Shown: one piece after another, positions 19,098-27,368 of the stretch
Layout: each line of letters begins with the position of its first letter
Numbering within the stretch: position 1 is the stretch's first letter
DNA from: Bacillota bacterium
GTDB lineage: Bacteria > Bacillota > Sulfobacillia > JAJYWN01 > JAJZPE01
Length of the DNA stretch: 64,000 nucleotides
Assembly (NCBI GenBank): GCA_021787335.1
Contig: JAJYMC010000041.1
Span: 42,465-106,464, forward strand
Direction: 5' to 3'
Translations under genes and position numbers: made by a program
Notes under the pieces: generated by a model
Databases searched by the model: none
What the model was told of the DNA's origin: nothing
The model's input: only the letters and a program-made list of their open reading frames with translations

Positions 19098-20416
19098 GAG
19101 ACTACCGCAGCATCCCCCGCTTCACCAACGTGACGCCCGCCGAATGGAACGACTGGCACTGGCAGATAAGGAACCGCCTGATGAGCGTGGAGGACCTCGA
19201 AGGGGTCGTCGACCTCCTTCCCGAGGAGAAGGAGGGCATCCGCCGCTGCCTGGGCACTTTGCGGATGGCCATCACGCCTCACTACGCCTCCCTCATCGAC
19301 CCGAACGACCCCAATGACCCCATCCGTCGCCAGGCCGTCCCGACCATCAACGAGCTGCACTTCGCGGCCGAGGACCTCGAGGACCCGCTGTTCGAGGACA
19401 TCGACTCGCCGGCCCCGGGCCTGACTCACCGCTACCCCGACCGGGTCCTCCTCCTCGTCACCGACCAGTGCTCGATGTACTGCCGCCACTGCACCAGGCG
19501 GCGCTGGGCCGGCCAGAACGACCGGCCGCGGACCAAGGACGAGATCGACGCGGCCGTTGACTACATCCGCCGGACCCCGGCCGTCCGTGACGTCGTCATC
19601 TCGGGCGGCGACCCGCTGACCATCGAGGACGACCGGTTGGAGTACGTCCTCAAGAGCCTCCGGGCCGTCCCGCACGTGGAGATCATCCGCGTCGGCACGC
19701 GGACGCCGGTGGTCATGCCGCAGCGGATAACGCCCGCGTTGGTCAAGATGCTCGCCAAGTACCACCCCTTCTTCCTCAACACGCACTTCAACCACCCGAA
19801 GGAACTGACCCCGGCCTCCGTCGGGGCCTGCGCGCGCCTGGCCGACGCCGGCATCCCCTTGGGCAACCAGACCGTCCTCCTGCGGGGCATCAACGACTGC
19901 CCGGTGACCATGCGCCAGCTGATGCACGGGCTTCTGAAGGCCCGCATCCGCCCATATTACCTCTACCAGTGCGACCTCTCCCAGGGCCTGTCCCACTTCC
20001 GCACGCCGGTGTCCCGCGGCATCGAGATCATCGAGATGCTCCGCGGCCACACCTCGGGCTTGGCCGTGCCGACCTTCGCCATCGACGGCCCGGGAGGCGC
20101 CGGGAAGATCCCGCTCAGCCCGCAGTACCTGATCTCCCAGGCGCCCGGCCAATACGTGCTCCGCAACTACGAGGGGACGATGACCGTGTACAACGAGCCC
20201 CTCTCCATCTACGAGGCCGACGCGGTCGCCCACCGGCCGAGGCCCGACGGGCGCTGCCCCGTCTGCGGCACCGACCACTCCTCGCTCTCCTCTGGTGTCG
20301 GCACCCTCTTCCGCGGCGACGCCCTGAGCGTCGAACCGACCGGCCTGGCCCGCACGAAGCGCCGGAACGGTCATCCGGGCCATGGCGGCGAAGGTTCCGA
20401 GAAGCACGGTGACTGA
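19094..20416 (+). CDS. kamA: Lysine 2,3-aminomutase (KamA)
   Basis: A 440-aa radical SAM, PLP-dependent enzyme converting L-alpha-lysine to beta-lysine. The radical SAM cluster motif is CSMYCRHC (near 130), followed by RRRWAG. The two aspartates that hold the lysine epsilon-amino group in the clostridial enzyme (Asp293 and Asp330 there) are conserved in YQCDLSQGL and FAIDGPGGAGK, so lysine rather than glutamate specificity is expected. A C-terminal CPVC zinc-type motif follows. Its ATG overlaps the activator stop (ATGA), with AAGGAGG inside the activator gene, so it is translationally coupled to a regulator of a methyltransferase operon. It is last in the operon, with a terminator 50 nt on. 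Confidence 0.95.
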
Positions 20417-20466
20417 CGGCCGTCGGCCGCTTGCTTTAATGCCCTAAAGCCCTCCGACAAAGCATA

Positions 20467-20498
20467 GCCCCTCCCGCGCCCGCGGGAGGGGCTTCTTC
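20467..20498 (+). terminator. Terminator of the sigma-54 methyltransferase-kamA operon
   Basis: Perfect 12-bp stem GCCCCTCCCGCG / CGCGGGAGGGGC with a CC loop, followed by TTCTTCGT. It lies 50 nt after the kamA stop and faces the convergent membrane-protein gene. Confidence 0.85.
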
Positions 20499-20535
20499 GT
20501 CTCTTGCCTCGGGTCGGCCGCGCCATCGCCTCGGT

Positions 20536-21009
20536 TCAGAGGCTGATGATGTAGATGATCTCGGCCAGCATGGTCGCCAGCGGCACGCCGGTCATGACCC
20601 AGGTCTCCGCCCGCCCGGGCCGGGGCCGCCCGATGAGGTACAGCGCCCCGGTGACGAAGTTCCAGGCGGCCAGGACGGCGGCCATGACCAGCACCTGCCA
20701 GAAGCCGCGGATGATGACCCCCCAACCGGCGACGAGGAAGAAGAGGAAGAACAGCACGCCCAGAACCATGTACAAGAGGCCGCCCCGCCGCAGGCGCATG
20801 GCGGCGTGGTTCACCCCGATGAGCAGGAGCGCCAGGATGAGCATCTGGGGCTGTAGTTCGCGAAGTTGGGTGTCGGCCGCCGGCATGGCGAACAGGGCGG
20901 TCGCGGTGGACAGGAACGTCGACATGCCCACCGCTGCCCAGCCGATGGTGGCGGCCCGGCCACGGCCGCCTCCCGCGTTGACCGGGGCCTTCTCGACCGG
21001 TGTACTCAT
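20536..21009 (-). CDS. Small integral membrane protein, unknown function
   Basis: 157 aa with four predicted membrane segments (about 22-42, 53-70, 77-100 and 105-128) and a further hydrophobic C-terminal stretch. I recognise no named family; the pattern (AAVLAAWNFVTGALYLIG...) is generic. GAAGGAGG precedes ATG 21009. It lies 97 nt downstream of the B12-activation-domain-like gene on the same strand, so it may be co-transcribed with it. Confidence 0.6.
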   Translation of the reverse strand: MSTPVEKAPVNAGGGRGRAATIGWAAVGMSTFLSTATALFAMPAADTQLRELQPQMLILALLLIGVNHAAMRLRRGGLLYMVLGVLFFLFFLVAGWGVIIRGFWQVLVMAAVLAAWNFVTGALYLIGRPRPGRAETWVMTGVPLATMLAEIIYIISL

Positions 21010-21106
21010 CGTCCGATCCTCCTTCGTCCGCCTTTCGACCAGGAGCGGAAGAAAGAGCCCGTCGCGGTAATTCCCTATGTCAGCGGTCTGGCGGTCATGC
21101 CATGCT

Positions 21107-21817
21107 TTATGATGCGAAAGGACACCGCCCCCGGATGGGGCAGCGTCCGCAGGCCCGCCGGCCGACGGGCGCGTGGCCGCCCGCGTCCCCGCCGGCGACC
21201 GCCCGTGTCAGGCCGATGACCCCGGCCACTGCTTTCACCGGCGACAGCGCGCCGGAGGCTTGCACCGCGAGTCCGGCGGCGGCCAGGGCCGGCGCCGGCA
21301 GCAGACTCACCAGACGCGACTGGTGCTCGAGGGGGTAGTCCTCGTCGCCGGGGAAGGCGACGCTCACGGCCTCGAAGCCCGCGGCCGCGGCCGGGCCGGT
21401 GGCCAGGTGATGGACCAGGCTGTCGGTCAGGGTCAGGCAGGCCGCGGAGGCCACCGCGTCCAGGGCCATGGCCCTGACCAGCTTCCCCTCCCCGGCGGCG
21501 GCCATGGCCGCCAGCTCGACGGCTGGGCCGATGGTGGCGGCGAAGGGGACCACCCATTCGACGGCATCCCAGCCCGCCACAGACGGCCCCGGCAGCGGGA
21601 CCTCTCGGGGCGCGACCACCGCGCAGACGGCCACCGGGTGCAGGATCGGGCGAGCCTGCGCCATGGCTTCCTCGACCGCGGCGGCCAAGGCCGGGTGGGC
21701 GGCCACGCGCTCGGCCGAGCCCAGGCAGGCCGCCACTCGTCTGGCGTCCACGGCGATCGGCAGGGCGATGGGTTGCGGCCCTGGGTCAGGCGGGATCCTC
21801 AGAAACTGGTCAGGCAT
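21107..21817 (-). CDS. Vitamin B12-dependent methionine synthase activation-domain-like protein
   Basis: A 236-aa protein with the pattern of stand-alone MetH activation (SAM-binding) domain relatives: VVPFAATIGPAVELAA near 85, MALDAVASAACLTLTDSLVHHL near 118, FPGDEDYPLEHQSRLVSLL near 152, ASGALSPVKAVAGVIGL near 187, and a C-terminal Cys cluster CGRCPIRGRCPF. Such proteins often accompany corrinoid methyltransferases and may help re-reduce the corrinoid. Here it lies 0.7 kb from, and convergent with, the MttB-type operon. Its start overlaps the end of the Eis-like gene by 19 nt. The family call is good; the corrinoid reactivation role is inference. Confidence 0.75.
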   Translation of the reverse strand: MPDQFLRIPPDPGPQPIALPIAVDARRVAACLGSAERVAAHPALAAAVEEAMAQARPILHPVAVCAVVAPREVPLPGPSVAGWDAVEWVVPFAATIGPAVELAAMAAAGEGKLVRAMALDAVASAACLTLTDSLVHHLATGPAAAAGFEAVSVAFPGDEDYPLEHQSRLVSLLPAPALAAAGLAVQASGALSPVKAVAGVIGLTRAVAGGDAGGHAPVGRRACGRCPIRGRCPFAS

Positions 21818-23103
21818 TCCGGCGTCTCCGTAGTCGTGAAGAGCTTGGTCAGGAGGCCGACCGACGCGGCCGGGACCCCGATCCGACCGAAGCGGTGCAG
21901 GGTGGCGACATCCACCGCGCCCATCAGGAGCGAGGACAGGTCGGCGACATCGATGGACATCGGGATGGCGCCGCCGCCCTTGGGGGTCGCGGCGTTCGTC
22001 GACGGGGCTTTCGTCGCCGCGCCCTTCGCGGACCCGTTCGCGCCGGCCCGCAGCCGCCCGCCCTCGAACACCAACCGGTGCGACCCGGCGTTGGCCGGCC
22101 GGAAGGTGTCGGTCAGTTCCAGGTCGACGGCGGCGGTCACCCCGTTGAAGTCGCGCTCGGCCATCGCCTGGACCATCCCGTCGAAACTCACCACCCTATA
22201 CATCAGGCCCACGCCCGATAGGTTGGTCTCGTGAGTGACGAACGGGAAGAGGTTATCCGTGCCGTTGCGGGCGTCCTTCAGGAGATAGTGGAAGTCCCGC
22301 TGCTGGGTGGCGTAGACGACCCGGTTGACCTGGTCGGCCAGCGAGTTCAGGAAGGAGCATAGGGCCATCAGGGTCTCGGGCCCGTCCCAGACCCACTCGC
22401 GGATGACGAGGTCGTTCTTGAGGAAGTTCCTCTCGCTGCCCTTACGGTAATCAAAGGCGAGATAGCCGCGCAGTTCACCCCCGGCGGTATACCCAACAAG
22501 GGTCCTCGCCTCGCCAACGCGTTTGGCCAGACGGCTCATCTGCCACCGCGAGCGGCGGCAGTACCCGTGCTGCCTGGCCGCGGCTCGAGCGTAGCACGCC
22601 TCAAGGCGGTCGAGGTCGTCCGGGCCCAGATAGGTCAGGCCGCCGGTCGACGGTGACGCGGGCACGCTGGCCGGAGTGAACGAGTACTGGTCCATCTTGG
22701 CCCCATGGCCGAAGCCCATCCGATGGTAGAAGTCGGGCCGGAAGGGGTACAGGAGGGCGACCGACTGCCCCCGCTCGACGCACCGGTCCAGGAAGAAGTG
22801 GACGATGTCCTTGGCCGCGCCGCGCTTGCGCTGAAGCTGGTCGACGGCCACCATGCCCACGCCCCCGGCGGGCACGAACCGGCCGAAGTAGTTCATCTCC
22901 AGGTCGAGGAGGAACATGCCGCCGATCATCGTCGCGTCTTCGTAGACGCCCCACTGACTGACGGTGGGGTTGTTCTCCGCCGTCTCCCGGAAGCGCTTGG
23001 CCATGGTCTCGGCCTCAGCCTTCTCTCCCGGGTAGGCGTTGACGCAGATGCGGGCATAGTCCAGGAACTGAGCTTCGTCGGTGAGCTGCCTGATCTGGCG
23101 CAT
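21799..23103 (-). CDS. Eis-like GNAT acetyltransferase with SCP2-type C-terminal domain
   Basis: A 434-aa protein with the three-part Eis layout: a first GNAT domain (about 1-140; GVYEDATMIGGMFLLDLEM, GVGMVAVDQLQRKRGAAKDIVHFFLD with the acetyl-CoA loop, and LYPFRPDFYHRMGFG), a second GNAT-like fold (about 150-290), and an SCP2-like C-terminal domain (about 300-430). Eis proteins N-acetylate amines such as aminoglycosides or polyamines. AGGGGGGAAGAAG precedes ATG 23103. Proximity to kamA raises the weak possibility of beta-lysine as substrate, although classical beta-lysine acetyltransferases (AblB) are shorter. Confidence 0.85.
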   Translation of the reverse strand: MRQIRQLTDEAQFLDYARICVNAYPGEKAEAETMAKRFRETAENNPTVSQWGVYEDATMIGGMFLLDLEMNYFGRFVPAGGVGMVAVDQLQRKRGAAKDIVHFFLDRCVERGQSVALLYPFRPDFYHRMGFGHGAKMDQYSFTPASVPASPSTGGLTYLGPDDLDRLEACYARAAARQHGYCRRSRWQMSRLAKRVGEARTLVGYTAGGELRGYLAFDYRKGSERNFLKNDLVIREWVWDGPETLMALCSFLNSLADQVNRVVYATQQRDFHYLLKDARNGTDNLFPFVTHETNLSGVGLMYRVVSFDGMVQAMAERDFNGVTAAVDLELTDTFRPANAGSHRLVFEGGRLRAGANGSAKGAATKAPSTNAATPKGGGAIPMSIDVADLSSLLMGAVDVATLHRFGRIGVPAASVGLLTKLFTTTETPECLTSF

Positions 23104-23422
23104 CTTCTTCCCCCCTCGGAGCGAGCCTCGCGGCCTGCTCCATCATTCGCCCACCGGGCGGCCATTCCCTTCCCGCCCGCAGCCGACCGCCTACCGGCCA
23201 GACCGCATCGGAACAGGTCTTCTGACTGGACATCACGCCTACGATGGCTGCTGCACGCCTGAGAACCGGCGGCCTAGAGCGTTGACCACACCCGCCTCCA
23301 CCGGTCGGGCTTCCCACCCGGCCGGAGCGGGCGCCTCGACATACGAAGGCCGGCTGAAAAGCCGGCCTTCGTATGTCTGGCTTAGAGCCTCAGCCAAGTC
23401 CCCCTGGTTTCGGGACCTGATC
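23104..23422. other. Intergenic region with a perfect 17-bp hairpin
   Basis: No gene is evident. At 23339-23376 lies ACATACGAAGGCCGGCT, a GAAA tetraloop and the exact complementary arm. Neither side carries a T tract, so it is not a standard intrinsic terminator. It lies between the 3' end of the frameshifted nucleotidyltransferase-HEPN gene and the 5' end of the Eis-like gene. Confidence 0.8.
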
Positions 23423-24110
23423 TTACTGCCGGGCAGCAGCGCATGCCAACTGATCATGCTGCAGCTCCAGAAGATACTTGTCAACCACAGGAACTACTTC
23501 TCGCAACTTGGCTGCCTCCGTGGGCCTGGCTGCCAAGACCATGAGTGCTTTGGAGAGACTCGTATGTCCTAACACGTTTAGCTGCCCCGGCATCTCTGGC
23601 CTCGATAGGGGGAATACGCCCGCCTTTTGCAGAACCGCTCTGGCGAGGTGAGAGGCGGACATCAAGTATTCCTCAGCCGCCCCTTCGATGTCTCCGTCCT
23701 CTATCAGCTGCTCAGCAAGCCGACGCCTCTTTTCAGCGTGGTTAACCTTGTTTCGCCAATCGGGCCATATCCTGCGAAGGTCCGGATCCAGTCTTGTGCT
23801 TTCCCACCAACCTGATGGATCTGATACTGTGACCCCAAACCTGATCGCCCAAGCCTCAAAATCCTCTCCCTGCCTCAATCTTGAGAGAAACTCACCGCGG
23901 GTTTCCAAGGTGAAGGTGAACATCAATGGGCGGAACCCACTTGCATATGGATGACTTGGTCAAGACAAGAAAGTCTATGTCGCTGTTCGGGGTCTGTCGA
24001 CCGCGGGCTACTGACCCCGAGACTATTACCGATGCCGTGTCCAATTCACCCAGTTCTCTTAACCTCTGAAGCACTTCGTCGCTTCGAAGCTTCTCCCGTG
24101 TTTCTGTCAT
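23423..24110 (-). pseudogene. Nucleotidyltransferase-HEPN protein gene, frameshifted
   Basis: The first frame (24110-23892) encodes a MNT-type nucleotidyltransferase start with GSVARGRQTPNSDIDFLVLT (catalytic GS...SDxD) and reaches PPIDVHLHLGNP before stopping. The second frame (23926-23423) continues ETRGEFLSRLRQGEDFEAWA... and then a HEPN-like helical region (RLAEQLIEDGDIEGAAEEYLMSASHLARAVL). Joined, they give about 229 aa like single-chain NTase-HEPN proteins; the change of frame falls at 23892-23926. GGGGAG precedes ATG 24110. This may be a true mutation, a sequencing indel, or less likely programmed frameshifting. Confidence 0.7.
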
Positions 24111-24339
24111 ATCGTTCTCCCCGTATTACGGCCTCTACTTCATCGACGAAACTCTCTAGGTCTGAAGACAATTCCTCCAGATTGAGTTCTTAGATAGGCT
24201 AGTGCCCGCTCAGAGCTTATCTCAGGCACCCCCACTCACCCCAGTTACTTGGACCATGGTGTCATACTTCTTGCCAAGCTCACCGGGTTCCTCTATGTCC
24301 AGTCATCATTTTCCAGATGTGCTGTCGGCCGAGGTCTGA
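24111..24339. other. Intergenic region, mostly featureless
   Basis: On the minus strand a short frame (about 24190-24050) reads ELNLEELSSDLESFVDEVEAV and runs into the nucleotidyltransferase gene in another frame. It could be the end of a lost partner gene, but has no convincing start. Nothing else is visible. Confidence 0.4.
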
Positions 24340-24960
24340 TTAGGCTCGCCCCAGTTCGCGCCGCATGATCCGTTGCCTCGGCGACGGGCGGGCGACCTCG
24401 ACGAAGCCGGCCTGCCGAAAAGCCCCAGCCAGGCCGGTGAAGGCGAAGACGTCGGGGTAGTCGCCGTCCGGCTCGACCGGATAGCCCTCGAGGAGTTGGG
24501 CCCCATGGGCCCGGGCGTGATCGGCGGCGGCCTCGAGCAGCCTGACGGTGAGCCCCTGACGGCGGTGGCCCTTGGCGACGAAGAAGCAGACCACCGACCA
24601 GACCGGCTGGTCGTCGAGGCGCTTGAGTTTGCGTGAGCGTTCCAGGGCAGAGAAGCTCTCACGGGGCGCGACGGAGCACCAGCCGACTGGCTCGCCCACA
24701 TCGTAGGCGATGATCCCCGGGACCTCGCCCGAGTCGACGATGGCCTTGAAGGCCCGGTGGTTCCCGTCTCCCTTCATCCGGCCGAACTCCGAACGGGGCA
24801 GCCGCCACCACATGCACCAGCAACCGGCGCAGGCCCCGCGCGGCCCGAAGAGTCGCTCGCAGTCGGCCCAGCGGTCGGGGGTCAGCGGAGCGATGGTGAG
24901 CAGCGGCGAGGCCGACTTGCCGGTGGCGGGTGCAGGCCGAGCGGGATCCTTCTGAGTCAA
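24340..24960 (-). CDS. GNAT-family N-acetyltransferase
   Basis: A 206-aa protein with a GNAT fold: SVVCFFVAKGHRRQGLTVRLLEAAADHA (about 118-146) contains the acetyl-CoA-binding R/Q-x-x-G-x-L/T loop, and a GWCSVAPRESF strand comes before it. An N-terminal Cys/Trp-rich segment CAGCWCMWWRLPR (near 44) is characteristic of a GNAT subgroup often annotated as YesJ-like or general acetyltransferase. Its ATG overlaps the methyltransferase stop (ATGA), so they are co-translated. The substrate is unknown. Confidence 0.85.
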   Translation of the reverse strand: MTQKDPARPAPATGKSASPLLTIAPLTPDRWADCERLFGPRGACAGCWCMWWRLPRSEFGRMKGDGNHRAFKAIVDSGEVPGIIAYDVGEPVGWCSVAPRESFSALERSRKLKRLDDQPVWSVVCFFVAKGHRRQGLTVRLLEAAADHARAHGAQLLEGYPVEPDGDYPDVFAFTGLAGAFRQAGFVEVARPSPRQRIMRRELGRA

Positions 24961-25694
24961 GGTTTACGCCCCCAGACGTAGGTGTAGAGCTCGCGAACTT
25001 GGCCGGTCCCGGCCGCGACGGCGCCTTCGAGCCGGGCCAGGCCGGCCGTAAAGGCCGCCTCGTTGATGAGGCGCAGGGCCGAGAAGGCCTTCTGACGGCA
25101 CTTCTCGAGGTACTCCCGGGTGAGGTCGAACCGGTACTCGCTGTGGCTCAGGTGGATGCCCGCGAAGCCCGCGCCGGCCATGGCCCGCTCGATGGCCGGC
25201 GTGTCCTGGTACCGCTGGAACTCGGCCGCGGCGGTCTCCGGGAAGTACTCGGTCATCGTCCGCCGGCGGATGTCGTCCCAGGAGTCAGTGACGGTGACCA
25301 CGGTCCCCCCGGGGCGCGTGACCCGCAGGGCCTCCGCGAAGTGGCGGCCAAGGTCGGCGACGTAGTGGATGACGTTGACCGAAAAGACGAGGTCGAAGCG
25401 GTCGTCCGGGTACGGGTAGGAGACCGCCGCGTCGCCCTGGCTCAGCAACAGGCCGGGGTTCTTCCTGGCCGCCTCCTCCAGCATAGCCGCGGAGCGGTCG
25501 AAGCCACACCCGGCCGCCCCGAGGGCCTCCGCCAGCACATGGAGGTGGTCGGCCGGGCCGCAGCCGACCTCGAGGATGTCGTGGGCCGGGCGGTCGCCCA
25601 GGCCGCCGAGGATCGCGGCGATGACCCGCGGGCTGGCGTCGCGGTCCCGGGCATAGTCGCGTGCGATACGGTCGTAGTCGATGGCGCCGGTCAT
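24957..25694 (-). CDS. Class I SAM-dependent methyltransferase
   Basis: 245 aa. SAM motif I is ILEVGCGPADHLHVLAE near 41, an acidic loop GFDRSAAMLEEA follows, and motif IV/post-I segments FDLVFSVNVIHYV and ALRVTRPGGTVVTV are clear. ATG 25694 is chosen because AAAGGACC lies about 10 nt upstream and the start overlaps the stop of the preceding TIGR04076-like gene (ATGA). Small-molecule methylation (UbiE/Tam-like) is likely; the substrate is not evident. Confidence 0.88.
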   Translation of the reverse strand: MTGAIDYDRIARDYARDRDASPRVIAAILGGLGDRPAHDILEVGCGPADHLHVLAEALGAAGCGFDRSAAMLEEAARKNPGLLLSQGDAAVSYPYPDDRFDLVFSVNVIHYVADLGRHFAEALRVTRPGGTVVTVTDSWDDIRRRTMTEYFPETAAAEFQRYQDTPAIERAMAGAGFAGIHLSHSEYRFDLTREYLEKCRQKAFSALRLINEAAFTAGLARLEGAVAAGTGQVRELYTYVWGRKP

Positions 25695-26488
25695 GGCCGC
25701 TGGTCCTTTCGCTCGCTGAAGTGCCACCGCAGGGCCTCGACCGCCTGCCGCATGGCCTCGGCCGCGGCGGCGAAGTCGCCGCCCTCCTGATGGGCCATGG
25801 CCCGGGTCGAGAGGGCGGCCGCGGACGGCGGCTCGCCGTGGTCGCGCCGCAGCCTAAGATACTCGGAGATGAGCCGGCAGAGGTCCCATTTATCGGCATG
25901 CCCGAGGAGGAAGACCACGCGGTTCTCGTGGGCCGGGTCAATCGTGCAGCCTGGGCAGGAGGCGTGGCCGAAGAAACGGCTCCCGGCCCGCAGCTGCCAG
26001 ACGGTCGGGGCGAAGGCGCCCGCGGCCCAGACGCAGACCGGACGGACGGCCCCGGGGGTGACGGTGAGGCCGTCGGCTCCCGCTCCGCCCACGGGGAACT
26101 CCTCGCCAACACTCAGGCCAGCCGGGCAGACCCCCAGGACCTCCACGGCTTCGGCCCGGAGGGGTGGAGTCTCTCCGGCCACGGCCTCGGCCCGTCCGGC
26201 CGCGGTCCGTCCGCCGGTGGCTTGGACTCCTTCCCCGCTCCGTATCCACACTCTAAAGAGGACGTTACCCCCGGCTCCCGTGCCCGGGTCGGGGCATGAT
26301 AGACAGAGCGGCGCCCGTAGTCTCAGGCGCCCGAGGTTCCCGCCGAACAACGCCCCGACGACCGGGCAATCGCGGGCCTCGCCCCGTTCGGGCACGAGCC
26401 GCGATCCGTCGAAGGCAAAGGTCTCGCCGGCCCTGAACCCCGCGTCGCAGCGGCCCGTGACTCTGACGACCTCAACGCGGACATTCAC
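25691..26488 (-). CDS. Protein with two TIGR04076-like domains
   Basis: A 265-aa protein. Two related segments, VRVEVVRVTGRCDAGFRAGE (about 3-22) to CLSCPDPGTG...VLFRVWI, and AEAVEVLGVCPAGLSVGEEF (about 110-130) to CPGCTIDPAHENRVVFLLG, match the small Cys-containing TIGR04076 domain in tandem. A helical tail follows (ALSTRAMAHQEGGDFAAAAEAM). GTG 26488 is chosen: it starts just at the first domain and lies 5 nt after the upstream methyltransferase gene, while the longer frame is low-complexity. The domain's function is unknown. The Cys pairs suggest metal or redox chemistry, which is inference. Confidence 0.65.
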   Translation of the reverse strand: MNVRVEVVRVTGRCDAGFRAGETFAFDGSRLVPERGEARDCPVVGALFGGNLGRLRLRAPLCLSCPDPGTGAGGNVLFRVWIRSGEGVQATGGRTAAGRAEAVAGETPPLRAEAVEVLGVCPAGLSVGEEFPVGGAGADGLTVTPGAVRPVCVWAAGAFAPTVWQLRAGSRFFGHASCPGCTIDPAHENRVVFLLGHADKWDLCRLISEYLRLRRDHGEPPSAAALSTRAMAHQEGGDFAAAAEAMRQAVEALRWHFSERKDQRP

Positions 26489-26493
26489 GGGGC

Positions 26494-27348
26494 TCACTTC
26501 TTCCCCTTGACGGGTTTCCGGGCCGCCGGCTTGTGGACCACCGGCTTCCGGGGCCTCGGCTTCCTGGCCACGGCCAGCAGGTGCTCGGCCGCCCCATGGA
26601 CCGACGGGTCCTTGCCCAGCCGGTAGTTCAAATCGACCCAGGCCTCCCAAACCTCGCCGGTGGCCTCATTGATTTTATCCTCGATCATGCTGACCACGCC
26701 CTCGCAGGCGACGAGGTCGACGACCGACAGCCCCGTCGCCCGGAACAGCGGGCGGATCTCCGACGGGTGGGCGAAATGGGCGTCGGTGAAGCCCTCGGGC
26801 GACGGCAGCGTGCCGGTCGTGAGCAGCTTGGCCGCTTTCCCCGCGTGCTGGACCAGCCACTCCGGCTCGTACTTGGCGACGTCCCGGAAGGGCGCATAGC
26901 GGCTGATGAAGCTGGCGAAGAGGAGCCCGCCAGGCCGGAGGACCCGGGCCGCCTGCCGCACCGCGCGGCGCCGGTCGGCCGGCGTCAGCAGGTGGTAGAG
27001 CGGGCCCATCAGGAGGACGGTGTCGAAGCTGTCCCGCCCGAAGGCGGTCAGGTCGAGGGCGTTGCCGTGGACATAGTCGTCCAAGGTCACGCGGGCCTCG
27101 GCGGCTCTCTCCCGGGCGACCGCGAGCAGATTGGCCGAGAGGTCCAGAAGAGTCACCTGATGACCGCGCCCGGCCAAAGCGATGGCGTATCGACCCGGTC
27201 CGCCCCCGACGTCCAGGACCCTGGCCGGCGGCTTGGGCAGGTGCTCGACCAGCGCTCGCATGGTCACGGCGAACTCCGTGCGGTGACGTTCCAGACGGGT
27301 CCATTCATTCTCCGCATGACTGTCGTAGAAAGCCTCGACTCTAGACAT
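26494..27348 (-). CDS. Class I SAM-dependent methyltransferase with basic C-terminal tail
   Basis: 284 aa. SAM motif I reads VLDVGGGPGRYAIALAGRGH near 45; LLDLSANLLAVARERA, DSFDTVLLMGPLYHL and AARVLRPGGLLFASF follow in the standard order. The final 25 residues are Lys/Arg/Pro-rich (KPRPRKPVVHKPAARKPVK), suggesting nucleic-acid or acidic-surface binding. First of a tightly spaced run (26494 to 24340) with the TIGR04076-like, second methyltransferase and GNAT genes. The substrate is unknown. Confidence 0.88.
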   Translation of the reverse strand: MSRVEAFYDSHAENEWTRLERHRTEFAVTMRALVEHLPKPPARVLDVGGGPGRYAIALAGRGHQVTLLDLSANLLAVARERAAEARVTLDDYVHGNALDLTAFGRDSFDTVLLMGPLYHLLTPADRRRAVRQAARVLRPGGLLFASFISRYAPFRDVAKYEPEWLVQHAGKAAKLLTTGTLPSPEGFTDAHFAHPSEIRPLFRATGLSVVDLVACEGVVSMIEDKINEATGEVWEAWVDLNYRLGKDPSVHGAAEHLLAVARKPRPRKPVVHKPAARKPVKGKK

Positions 27349-27368
27349 AACGGCTCACCTCGGATTGG

